In this document: positions 1-7,727 of the stretch, one piece after another | Layout of the letters: every line of letters starts with the position of its first letter | How positions within the stretch are numbered: position 1 is the first letter of the stretch | Source of the DNA: JAPYTU01 sp036166735 | GTDB lineage: Bacteria > Bacteroidota > Bacteroidia > Cytophagales > MED-G16 | Length of the DNA: 19,813 bases | Direction: 5' to 3' | Assembly (NCBI GenBank): GCA_036166735.1 | Contig: JAYZHG010000115.1 | Coordinates: 1-19,813, forward strand | The notes under the pieces: model-generated | What the model saw: only the letters and a program-made list of their open reading frames with translations | Databases searched by the model: none | Told to the model about the DNA's origin: nothing | Translations under genes and position numbers: made by a program

Positions 1-180
1 AATGTAGATTTTAGACAGAGTACAGATCTTGTGCAAAGATTAAGAAAAAAAGATGTCTACATGGAAACAATTGTTATAGTTGATGATACTCATCATTTTA
101 TGATGTTCAAAAATCAGATGAAAGTAAACAAATCTACTGCTGACTTTTTAATTAGACTTTCTAAAGGTCTAATTAATTGA
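1..180 (+). CDS. S9-family (prolyl oligopeptidase-like) serine peptidase, C-terminal end only
   Basis: An open frame runs in from the left edge (frame 1) and stops with TGA at 178-180, giving 59 residues of a protein whose start lies outside the window. The fragment starts NVDFRQSTDL and later has VDDTHHFMMF. This matches the end of the alpha/beta-hydrolase domain of S9 peptidases, where the catalytic Asp lies just before an 'NV' segment and the catalytic His sits in a D-x-x-H-x-F context, here probably fragment residue 31. The catalytic Ser and Asp would be in the missing part. Such enzymes are usually exported oligopeptidases or aminopeptidases in marine Bacteroidota. It converges on the Asp-box gene and overlaps its end by 12 bases (169-180). 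The family call rests on only 59 residues, so the exact subfamily (dipeptidyl peptidase, acylaminoacyl peptidase or fused amidohydrolase form) cannot be told. Confidence 0.75.
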   Translation, partial: NVDFRQSTDLVQRLRKKDVYMETIVIVDDTHHFMMFKNQMKVNKSTADFLIRLSKGLIN

Positions 181-3066
181 TTTTATTGGATCATCTCTAA
201 CAGTTATTATATCTGAAAATACTTCTTGATTCTCTAGGGTTATGGTGATTTTATATTTGCCTGGAGATATATTAAAATTGTTGTAAATTTTATCACCGAA
301 TATTTTTTCTCCTCCAGCATACATCCCGTACTTATCTAAAAGATCTTTTCTTAGTAAATTTATTTCTCTGAAAGAGTTTTTGTTATTAAAATCAAATTTT
401 TCAAGGTTTTTTTTATCAGTTGCAATGTTTTGTAGAAGTTTTACTAAATCTATAAATTTTAATTTATAGTTATTAAACTCATTTTCATTTCTTTCAAGAG
501 TAAAAGGCCAAATAAATCTATTAATTCCTTTAATCATATTTATTTCTTTAGAATAAAAATTTGTCTCAGCCAAATTACTTATAGATATTTCACCTTTTTG
601 GTTTGAATTGCTAAAAAAATTAATAATTGCACCATATGGTGGGTTTTTACCTCTAAATTCAAAATAAGGTTGTTTTCTTCCAGTATTTATTCTAATCCAT
701 TGGGTAGATTGTCTTGTATCAAACAATTTATTTTTATTATCTGCAGTTAAGTTTCTAAGCGGGTTTATATCATCTAGAATCCATATGCTTCTTCCATGTG
801 TTCCTGCAATTAAGTCACCATCTCTTGGGTGAATTATTAAGTCATGTATAGCTACAGTTGGAAGTTGGGAACCTAATTTTTCCCATGATAATCCTTTATC
901 GTAAGAAAAATATACTGATTCTTCGGTACCTACAAAAAGTAAGTTTGGATTTATTGGATCTTCTTTAATCACATAAACTGAGTAATCTTTTGGGAGATTT
1001 GAAGTTATATTGTTCCATGTTTCTCCATAGTTTTCAGTAACATAAACATAGGGGCTATTATCATCAAATCTATGATTATCAAAGGTAACATATGCTCTTC
1101 CTTTTGCATGTTTAGATGCTTCGATTCTACTAACCCATATTTTTTTAGGTATTTTTTTGATATTAAGTTTTACGTTTTTCCAATTTTCTCCATTATTTTT
1201 AGTTAATTGAACATTTCCATCATCTGTTCCAGCCCATATTATTGTAGTATCAATAGGAGTATCACTTATTGTAATAATTGTAAAATGATTTTCTCCTCCA
1301 GTATTACTGTTAGTTAGACCTCCACCATTAGAAGTATTTCTTAATTTTTTGTCATTAGTAGTTAAGTCAGGACTTATGATATTCCATGTATCTCCTCTAT
1401 CATGTGATTGAAAAAGATAATTTGAACCAAAAAGTACTTTTTTAGAATTATGAGAAGATATAATAAATGGACTACTCCAGTTAAATCTAAATTGTGGAGG
1501 AAGTAGAGTGCGATCAGGTCTTTCACGAAAAAACCAATGCTCACCAGGATCTATAGTGTATCTATTTCTTGTTTCATCATAGTCATAATCAACAAATTCA
1601 TTAAAATTTTTTATTGTCTCAGGAGTAGGTGTTATAAAAGTATATTCTCTAGTTTCAATATTTTGTCTAGCAACAAATCCAACATGGTTAACGGTATATA
1701 CAGTTTTCCAGTTATTTGGATCAATTTGAGTATGAAAACCATCGCCCTCAGCAATCCATGTACTATGCATATTTAGTATTCCTCTATATTCTCTGCTATT
1801 ACTCGGTGTCATCCATAATCCATTATCTTGAAGTCCTCCTCCAACATAATATGGATCTCTCATATCAACTCCTATAGCATAATATTGTCCAATAGCCATA
1901 TTATTATGTGAAAGCCATGTATTTCCTCCATCAATAGATAGTCGTGAACCTTGGTCAGTAGCTAAGTACATAATTTTATTATCATAAGGAGCAATCCACA
2001 TGTCATGATCGTCACCTCCATCTGTTCTCCATCTTCTAGATGAAAATGTTTTTCCTCCATCATTTGAAATCATAAAACCTCTAGAGACGACATAAATGTT
2101 ATCAGGATCTATTGGATCAATTTCTATTTGACCATGGTAAAAAGGTCTTACTGCATGTTTAAGTAAAAAATTCCATGATTCACCTTTATCATATGAAATA
2201 TAAACTCCAGTACCAGGTTCATTTTCTGGTAAATTTTCATCTGCCTCATATGCCATAACCATAATATCTGGGTTATTTAAGTGAATAGATATGTCAATCA
2301 TTCCACTACTACCTTTTGCAAGACCTTTGGTTATTTTTTTCCAAGATTTTCCTCCATCAATTGATTTGTATAACCCACCATTTTCTCCTCCACTAATAAA
2401 ACTTGCTGGTTGTCTCAGTCTATGATAAAAACCAGCAAACATTATATTTGGATTCTTTGGATGAATTACTATTTCAGTACATCCAGTTTTATTGTCTGAT
2501 GGTAATCCTCCACTTACTTTTTCCCAAGATTTTCCTCCATTTATAGTTTTAAAAAGACCTCTTTCACCAGTGTAACCCCATAAATGACCTACCGCTGCTG
2601 CAAATACAACATCAGAATTATTAGGGTGAATTTCTATTTCTGCAATTTGGTGTGTAGATTCTAATCCCATATTTATAAAAGATTGTCCTCCATCAATAGA
2701 TTTATAAATTCCATCGCCGTATGCGCTTGAATTTCTATTAGCAGATTCTCCAGTTCCTACCCATATAATATCTAAATTATTTTGATCAAATTTTATAGAA
2801 CCTATTGACCCAGCTCCGTATTTATCAAATATACTTTCCCAAGTTGTACCAGCATTTTCTGATTTAAACACTCCTCCGGATGCGGATGCTATAAGAACTT
2901 TTCTATAGTCAGAATTACTTGCATCTATCGCAGCAATTCTACCCATCATATTTGCAGGTCCTATGTTTCTCCATTTTAAATTATTTGTTATTTGATCAGT
3001 TGTCTGACCTTTAATGTTTATTGAAAACAGAAAAAACAGAAAAAATATATTTTTTAAAAATTTCAT
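169..3066 (-). CDS. Secreted Asp-box (BNR/VPS10-like) beta-propeller protein, 965 aa
   Basis: A large exported repeat protein, often annotated as 'VPS10 domain-containing', 'WD40/YVTN/BNR-like' or 'glycosyl hydrolase'. Residues 1-20 form a signal peptide (Lys at 2 and 5, hydrophobic core, probable cleavage before Gln21). Eleven Asp-box motifs of the form S/T-x-D/N-x-G-x-T/S-W/F lie at about residues 69, 123, 174, 235, 291, 334, 377, 554, 622, 677 and 721, giving two propeller-like blocks separated by about 170 residues. The segment near 740-766 (HDLIIHP, then AGTHGRSIW) is characteristic of this group. Residues 771-965 look like a beta-sandwich ending in ISPGKYKITITL. No type IX secretion tail or lipobox is seen. 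The protein is likely periplasmic or outer-surface; Asp boxes are structural, so no enzyme activity should be assumed. It is the last gene of the leftward operon, 4 bases after the amidohydrolase. Relatives often run past 1000 residues, so the C-terminus here may be short. Confidence 0.88.
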   Translation of the reverse strand: MKFLKNIFFLFFLFSINIKGQTTDQITNNLKWRNIGPANMMGRIAAIDASNSDYRKVLIASASGGVFKSENAGTTWESIFDKYGAGSIGSIKFDQNNLDIIWVGTGESANRNSSAYGDGIYKSIDGGQSFINMGLESTHQIAEIEIHPNNSDVVFAAAVGHLWGYTGERGLFKTINGGKSWEKVSGGLPSDNKTGCTEIVIHPKNPNIMFAGFYHRLRQPASFISGGENGGLYKSIDGGKSWKKITKGLAKGSSGMIDISIHLNNPDIMVMAYEADENLPENEPGTGVYISYDKGESWNFLLKHAVRPFYHGQIEIDPIDPDNIYVVSRGFMISNDGGKTFSSRRWRTDGGDDHDMWIAPYDNKIMYLATDQGSRLSIDGGNTWLSHNNMAIGQYYAIGVDMRDPYYVGGGLQDNGLWMTPSNSREYRGILNMHSTWIAEGDGFHTQIDPNNWKTVYTVNHVGFVARQNIETREYTFITPTPETIKNFNEFVDYDYDETRNRYTIDPGEHWFFRERPDRTLLPPQFRFNWSSPFIISSHNSKKVLFGSNYLFQSHDRGDTWNIISPDLTTNDKKLRNTSNGGGLTNSNTGGENHFTIITISDTPIDTTIIWAGTDDGNVQLTKNNGENWKNVKLNIKKIPKKIWVSRIEASKHAKGRAYVTFDNHRFDDNSPYVYVTENYGETWNNITSNLPKDYSVYVIKEDPINPNLLFVGTEESVYFSYDKGLSWEKLGSQLPTVAIHDLIIHPRDGDLIAGTHGRSIWILDDINPLRNLTADNKNKLFDTRQSTQWIRINTGRKQPYFEFRGKNPPYGAIINFFSNSNQKGEISISNLAETNFYSKEINMIKGINRFIWPFTLERNENEFNNYKLKFIDLVKLLQNIATDKKNLEKFDFNNKNSFREINLLRKDLLDKYGMYAGGEKIFGDKIYNNFNISPGKYKITITLENQEVFSDIITVRDDPIKSIN
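2341..2540 (-). repeat. 17-base direct repeat within Asp-box coding sequence
   Basis: The 17 bases ccaagattttcctccat (plus-strand reading) occur exactly at 2341-2357 and 2524-2540. Both encode the GGKSW core of Asp boxes (boxes near residues 235 and 174). They reflect tandem propeller repeats in the protein, not a mobile or regulatory repeat. Confidence 0.85.
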
Positions 3067-3070
3067 CTAT

Positions 3071-4726
3071 TTATGATTCATATGACCATTTTCCTCCAAC
3101 CATAGTTCTTTGAATAGGAATATTAATAATGGTCATTGGATCTACTATTGTAGGATTTTTATCTAAAATTACTAAATCAGCTAATTTTCCAACCTCTAAG
3201 GATCCTTTAATATTTTCTTCAAAAGATGCATAAGCACCATTAATTGTTCCAACTTTAATAGCTTCTTCAACAGAAATTTTTTGACTGGGACCCCAAATTT
3301 CCCCATTATAATCAGTTCTTGTTACACTAGATTGAATTGCCATCATTGGTTCAAATGGACCAGGTGGATAGTCAGAAGTTTGTGTGACATTGATTCCTGC
3401 ATCTAGAAAACTTTTTACAGCAAACATATTTTCTAATCTATCTTTTCCGTATTCTTTCATTTTTTCTCCATGCCAATAAACATAAGTTGAGAATGGTGTA
3501 GGAATAGCATTTAGTGCTTTAATTCTTTTTATTAATTTATCGTTTATAACAGTACAGTGCTCGAGTCTAAATCTAGGATCTTTTTTATAATTTTCTTTTT
3601 GTAATCTTTCATATACATTCAGGGCTATATCAATTCCAATATCTCCATTTGCATGAATTCCAATTTGCCAATCTTCTTTGTGTGCTTTTATAGCTTGTTT
3701 ATAAAGTTGTTCTTCGGTATTCACTATAATACCATAATCATTAGGTCTACCTATGTATGGTTCAGATAATCTAGCTGTTCTCTCTGAAATAGATCCATCA
3801 CAGGCAAGTTTTAATGCACCAACTTTTACCCATTTATCACCATAACCAGTTTTTTTACCAGATTGATTAATTTCATCAAAAGCATATCCTCTTATCATAC
3901 AGTAAATTCTAGTTCTTAATTCTCCATTATCATGTGCATCCTTGTAACTCTGTAAAGATCTAGAACCAGTTCCAGCATCTGTTACTGAAGTTATTCCAGT
4001 CTTTGACATCATTTCAGAAATAACTTTTGCTCCTTCTTGATAGTCAGCTCTTGTAAATTCATTAGGTATAAGATTTTCAACAGCGTATGTAGCCCTTTCA
4101 AGCAATCTTCCTGTTAATTCTCCTGATATTGGATCTTTTTCAATATGTCCACCATCAGGGTTAGAGGTATTTTTATCTATTTTAGCAAGAGATAAAGCAA
4201 GTGAATTTACATATCCTGTATGACCTCCTCGGTGACTTATATATACGGGATGATTAGGAGATACTTTATCCAAATCTTTATTATTTATAAATCTTTTTTC
4301 TTTTGTTTTAGTGTCATCATATTTAAATCCTGAAACCCATTCACCTGTAGGTGTAATTTTTGTTCTTTCATAAATTGCACTTTTTATTTCTTCTATTGAT
4401 CTTAAATCACAGTCTACATTTCTAAGGTGTGATCTTCCGGATGATGCGGGATGGGAATGTGAATCGATAAAACCTGGAGTAATTGTTTTTCCTTCAATAT
4501 TAATTTTTTTTGTAAAGCCTGAAGCAAGTCTAAGAATGGAATCATTGTTACCAATAGCTACAATCTTATCATTTATTATAGCTATAGCTTCAGCTTTTGG
4601 TTGTTTTGAATTTACTGTAATAATGTTTGCATTGTATAATATAATATCGGGATTTTCTCTATAGAAAGGGATTATTGCTAATGGTCCTACTGAAGCTAGA
4701 AACTGTCTTCTACTAAGATTTTTCAT
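3071..4726 (-). CDS. Tat-exported amidohydrolase, YtcJ-like (amidohydrolase family 3), 551 aa
   Basis: A metal-dependent hydrolase of the YtcJ/NfdA-like branch of the amidohydrolase superfamily. It begins MKNLSRRQFLASVG, a twin-arginine signal (RRxFL), so it is probably folded in the cytoplasm and exported. The small beta domain is at about 27-80, followed by the metal-binding GFIDSHSHP (His90 and His92). Further expected ligands are His358 (IHANGD), His390 (LEHC) and Asp452 (TSDYPPGP); Lys306 in ALKLACDGS is where some members carry a modified lysine. All key residues are present and the length of about 550 is normal. Substrates in this family are N-acyl or N-formyl amides and related C-N bonds; the actual substrate cannot be read from the sequence. 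It lies 30 bases after the symporter gene and 4 bases before the Asp-box gene, so all are probably co-transcribed. The start gives the complete Tat motif, which supports it. Confidence 0.9.
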   Translation of the reverse strand: MKNLSRRQFLASVGPLAIIPFYRENPDIILYNANIITVNSKQPKAEAIAIINDKIVAIGNNDSILRLASGFTKKINIEGKTITPGFIDSHSHPASSGRSHLRNVDCDLRSIEEIKSAIYERTKITPTGEWVSGFKYDDTKTKEKRFINNKDLDKVSPNHPVYISHRGGHTGYVNSLALSLAKIDKNTSNPDGGHIEKDPISGELTGRLLERATYAVENLIPNEFTRADYQEGAKVISEMMSKTGITSVTDAGTGSRSLQSYKDAHDNGELRTRIYCMIRGYAFDEINQSGKKTGYGDKWVKVGALKLACDGSISERTARLSEPYIGRPNDYGIIVNTEEQLYKQAIKAHKEDWQIGIHANGDIGIDIALNVYERLQKENYKKDPRFRLEHCTVINDKLIKRIKALNAIPTPFSTYVYWHGEKMKEYGKDRLENMFAVKSFLDAGINVTQTSDYPPGPFEPMMAIQSSVTRTDYNGEIWGPSQKISVEEAIKVGTINGAYASFEENIKGSLEVGKLADLVILDKNPTIVDPMTIINIPIQRTMVGGKWSYES

Positions 4727-4756
4727 TATTGAGGTATGTTTTTTTAAATATAATAT

Positions 4757-6268
4757 TTATTTGTTGATTTTATTGAATTCGTTTTCTAATTCCTTATCTG
4801 GATACATTTTTGATACCAAATACCCTGTAAGTATTCCCAATAATAATGCTGGTGCGAGTTCAGCTATTTTATCAAAGTATATTCCTATCCAGCTTATTGT
4901 AGGCATAATGAATTTAAAAAAAAGGACACCTAAAAATCCTACTATCATTGAAGCGATAGCCCCTTTTTCAGTAAATCCTTTCCAAAATAACGAAAGAATT
5001 ATTGTTGGACAAAAACTTGCTGCTATACCATGAAAACCAACAAGAACAAACCAGAATATAGTTCTTTCAGGTGTTGAAATTGCTACTAATATTGCTACTA
5101 ATAAAGCAATTGAAGCCATCAAAAATGTTGTAAATCTTGAGATACCTGTTAAATTTTTTATATGAATTTTTGGATTGATTATTTTTTGATATATATCTCT
5201 AACAATTGCACTTGAAGCTAACACCAATAGTGAATCTACTGTTGACATAATTGCTGCTAGTACCACTGCCATGTAAACTCCAACAAATGCTAGTGGTAAT
5301 AAATGTTCTACCATAAGTATTAAGGAATTTTGTCCATTATTTCCTAATATACTATTCACGTCTGATCCCATATCTGTAAAAAAATATCGAGCCATAATCC
5401 CTATCATTACAGCAGCTGAATCAGTTATAAGAGTAAAAAATATTGCTACCCATTTACCTTTTTCTATTTCTTGCTCACTTTTTATAGACATGAAGCGAAC
5501 AAATATTTGTGGAGATCCTAAGAAGGCTAACCCAATACATAAATATCCAATGATTGTAGCTATGTTAATAGAATTAAATCCACCAGGTCCCCAGATAGAA
5601 ATTAATCCTGGGTCTATGTTTGCAATACTTTGCCAAAATGGAATTTCATTATTTAAGAAAAAATATCCTATAAGTGGTAAGAAACAAAGAGCTAAAAACA
5701 TTAAAGAACCTTGTATTAGATCAGACCACGCTACTGCTATAAATCCGCCAAATATTACATAAAAAAGAACAATGGTGTACCCTGCTACTGCTCCTAGAAA
5801 ATAATTCCAATTTAGGAATGCTTCAAAAGCTGAACCAGTGGCATCTATTTGAGCACTAACATATATTATTATAAAAAATGATAAAAAAATAGAGGATAAT
5901 ATTCTTAGGTAGTTTGATTTAGAGTTAAAACGACTGACTAAATAGTCTGGAATAGTGATAGATTGAAACTGATCAGTAATTCTTTTGAATTTTTTTGCCA
6001 TAAATATCCATGCAATGGATACTCCTAATACTTCTCCTAATACAACCCAAAAGGCACTTATTCCTGCTATAGCACCTAAACCTGTTAATCCTAATAATAA
6101 CCAAGCAGATTCACCAGTTGCTCTTGTAGAAAAGGCAACTACCCAATAGCCTAGTTTTTTACCTCCAACATAATAATCTTTTATGTCTTTGATTTTTTTT
6201 GACGACCACCAGCCTATGTAAAATAAAATCCCAAAATAGATTAATAATATTAAGAGCTTTATTTCCAT
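4757..6268 (-). CDS. Sodium:solute symporter, PutP-like (SSS family), about 503 aa
   Basis: An inner-membrane Na+-coupled carrier of the solute:sodium symporter family, with about 13 hydrophobic segments and an N-terminal YYVGGKKLGYW that fits the SSS signature region before TM2. TM2 carries ATGESAWLLLGL (residues 50-61); E. coli PutP has ASDMSGW here with the Na+-linked Asp55, so the acidic residue is shifted and the subgroup differs from classical proline carriers. LAAIMSTVDSLLVLASS matches the TM8 region with Na+-site Ser/Thr residues. The start chosen is the ATG at 6268, which leaves a 7-base gap to the aminotransferase stop and only a short tail before TM1. A longer form from the ATG at 6298 (513 aa) would overlap that gene by 23 bases and add ten residues; neither start has a ribosome-binding site. 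Its partner aminotransferase suggests an amino acid or amine as substrate (inference). Confidence 0.88.
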   Translation of the reverse strand: MEIKLLILLIYFGILFYIGWWSSKKIKDIKDYYVGGKKLGYWVVAFSTRATGESAWLLLGLTGLGAIAGISAFWVVLGEVLGVSIAWIFMAKKFKRITDQFQSITIPDYLVSRFNSKSNYLRILSSIFLSFFIIIYVSAQIDATGSAFEAFLNWNYFLGAVAGYTIVLFYVIFGGFIAVAWSDLIQGSLMFLALCFLPLIGYFFLNNEIPFWQSIANIDPGLISIWGPGGFNSINIATIIGYLCIGLAFLGSPQIFVRFMSIKSEQEIEKGKWVAIFFTLITDSAAVMIGIMARYFFTDMGSDVNSILGNNGQNSLILMVEHLLPLAFVGVYMAVVLAAIMSTVDSLLVLASSAIVRDIYQKIINPKIHIKNLTGISRFTTFLMASIALLVAILVAISTPERTIFWFVLVGFHGIAASFCPTIILSLFWKGFTEKGAIASMIVGFLGVLFFKFIMPTISWIGIYFDKIAELAPALLLGILTGYLVSKMYPDKELENEFNKINK

Positions 6269-6275
6269 ATTATGA

Positions 6276-7607
6276 TTAATAACAGAATTCATCAGCAATG
6301 GATATTGCTTGGGAAATAATTTCTATTCCTTCTTCTATTTCTTCTTTTTTTGCTATTAAAGGGGGAGCAACAAATATGAAATTCCATTTGGAATAAGTAA
6401 ACATTCCAAGTTCTCTTAATTTTGCTGTTACCTTATTCATTATTTTCATTTCTGATGGATCAGCATTAAAAGGAGCCATTGGCTCTTTTGTTTTTCTGTT
6501 TTTTACAAGTTCCAAACATCCTAACATTCCAGTATTCCTCCAGTCTCCTATTGATGGATGTTTTTCAATAAGCTTACCCATTAATTCATCAGTATATTTT
6601 CCAATTTTTACTGTATTTTCAATTAAGTTTTCTTTTTCATAAATGTCAATTACTGCTAATGCTGCAGCACAAGCAACTGAATGAGAAGAGTAGGTGAGAC
6701 CAAGAGGAAGAGCTTTATGGTTAAAAGTATTTACTATTTCATCTGAAACAATAATTCCACCCAAAGGAATATATCCTGAAGTAATTCCTTTTGCTATACT
6801 TATAATGTCTGGCTTAATATTATGATGTTCATATCCAAACCATTTCCCAGTTCGACAAAATCCACTCATTACTTCATCTATTATTAAAAGAATGTCATAT
6901 TTTTTACATAGTGTATCAACTTTTTTTAAATATAATGGAGGATATTTAATACATCCAGATGAACCTGACTCTCCCTCCATTAGAATAGCAGCAATATTTT
7001 TTGGTCCTTCATATAGAATGGTTTTTTCTAAATTATTTATTGCCCTTTCTCCACATTCCTCGGGACTTGATGAATACCATGGACATCTGTAGTAATAGGG
7101 ATTTTCAACATGAATACAATTTGGAACTTGTTGACTATCAACTTCATTTTTTCTTGGATCACCTCCTGCAGTTATTGCACCAATTGTAGCTCCATGATAA
7201 GACCTGTAATGTGTTATTATTTTATGTTTATTAGAATATAATCTTGCAAGAATAATAGCATTTTCATTTGATTCAGCACCGCCTAAAGTAAAAAAAGTTT
7301 TATTTAAATTATTTGGTGTAATTTCAGCTAATTTTTTTCCAAGACGTCCTCTTGAGTCAGTAGTAAATGGTGGACAAACGTAACTTAAATTTTCCATCTG
7401 TCTTCTTACTGCTTCAGTAACTTCTTCTCTCCCATGACCAACATTTACATTCATTAGTTGAGATGAAAAGTCTATGTATTTTTTTCCTTTTTCATCATAT
7501 AGATATACACCTTTAGCTTTTTCAACATGTATTGGATCCAAACCTTTCTGGTTTGACCATGCGAAAATTGTATGATCAATGCTTAATTGTTTTGAATTTG
7601 TATACAT
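6276..7607 (-). CDS. Class III (omega) aminotransferase, PLP-dependent, 443 aa
   Basis: A cytoplasmic fold-type I PLP enzyme of the class III group (beta-alanine/taurine/omega-amino acid:pyruvate or 2-oxoglutarate aminotransferases). Visible elements are the FSSQLMNVNVGH N-terminal segment, TLGGAESNENA (about 107-117, phosphate loop), SYHGA with Tyr137 stacking on PLP, IIDEVMSGFCRTG with Asp244 against the pyridine nitrogen, IAKGITSG with the Schiff-base Lys273, and LTYSSHS with Thr305. The length is typical. The NPYYYRCPW segment (169-177) recalls proteins annotated as taurine--2-oxoglutarate or beta-alanine aminotransferases, but substrate choice in this family is hard to predict. It is the first gene of the leftward operon and is followed directly by a PutP-like symporter, so an imported amino compound is a reasonable substrate. 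With beta-alanine it would make malonate semialdehyde, the IolA substrate (inference). It diverges from the dehydrogenase at 7728 across a 120-base region. Confidence 0.9.
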   Translation of the reverse strand: MYTNSKQLSIDHTIFAWSNQKGLDPIHVEKAKGVYLYDEKGKKYIDFSSQLMNVNVGHGREEVTEAVRRQMENLSYVCPPFTTDSRGRLGKKLAEITPNNLNKTFFTLGGAESNENAIILARLYSNKHKIITHYRSYHGATIGAITAGGDPRKNEVDSQQVPNCIHVENPYYYRCPWYSSSPEECGERAINNLEKTILYEGPKNIAAILMEGESGSSGCIKYPPLYLKKVDTLCKKYDILLIIDEVMSGFCRTGKWFGYEHHNIKPDIISIAKGITSGYIPLGGIIVSDEIVNTFNHKALPLGLTYSSHSVACAAALAVIDIYEKENLIENTVKIGKYTDELMGKLIEKHPSIGDWRNTGMLGCLELVKNRKTKEPMAPFNADPSEMKIMNKVTAKLRELGMFTYSKWNFIFVAPPLIAKKEEIEEGIEIISQAISIADEFCY

Positions 7608-7727
7608 TTAATTTTGTTAATAGTTGTTAACTCAATATAATTATTTTATACTATTAAATTTAATGGCATGAAACAATTTGAAAAAAATTCAATATAAATT
7701 TCTAGCTATTTTAAAAATATTCATTAG
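7608..7727. promoter_or_regulatory. Divergent promoter/operator region between aminotransferase operon and dehydrogenase gene
   Basis: This 120-base, almost pure A+T stretch must hold promoters for both flanking genes. For the rightward gene a sigma70-like pair can be written: TTGTTA at 7614-7619, a 16-base spacer, and TATAAT at 7636-7641. Three small inverted repeats are visible: GTTAA-N6-TTAAC at 7616-7631 (overlapping the proposed -35), the 12-base palindrome ATTAAATTTAAT at 7653-7664, and TTGAA-N5-TTCAA at 7678-7692. Any could be an operator, but such repeats arise easily in AT-rich DNA. I did not find a clear Bacteroidota-type TAnnTTTG box; TAAATTTA at 7655-7662 is one base off. Confidence 0.4.

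Noticed and set aside
1537..1776. A 79-codon plus-strand frame inside the Asp-box gene
   Set aside because: Antisense shadow of a well-supported gene with conserved segments on the minus strand at the same place.
4761..5762. Two 90-codon plus-strand frames opposite the PutP-like symporter
   Set aside because: Both are complements of transmembrane codons and show no independent features; the minus-strand gene explains the region.
6892..7189. Overlapping 66- and 62-codon plus-strand frames
   Set aside because: Antisense to the aminotransferase core (between the cysteine-rich NPYYYRCPW segment and the Asp244 motif), which is conserved in the family.
6276..7607. Calling the class III aminotransferase a scyllo-inosose aminotransferase because of the inositol context
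   Set aside because: Known inosose aminotransferases (StsC-like) belong to the DegT/DnrJ family, which has different motifs; this protein is plainly class III.
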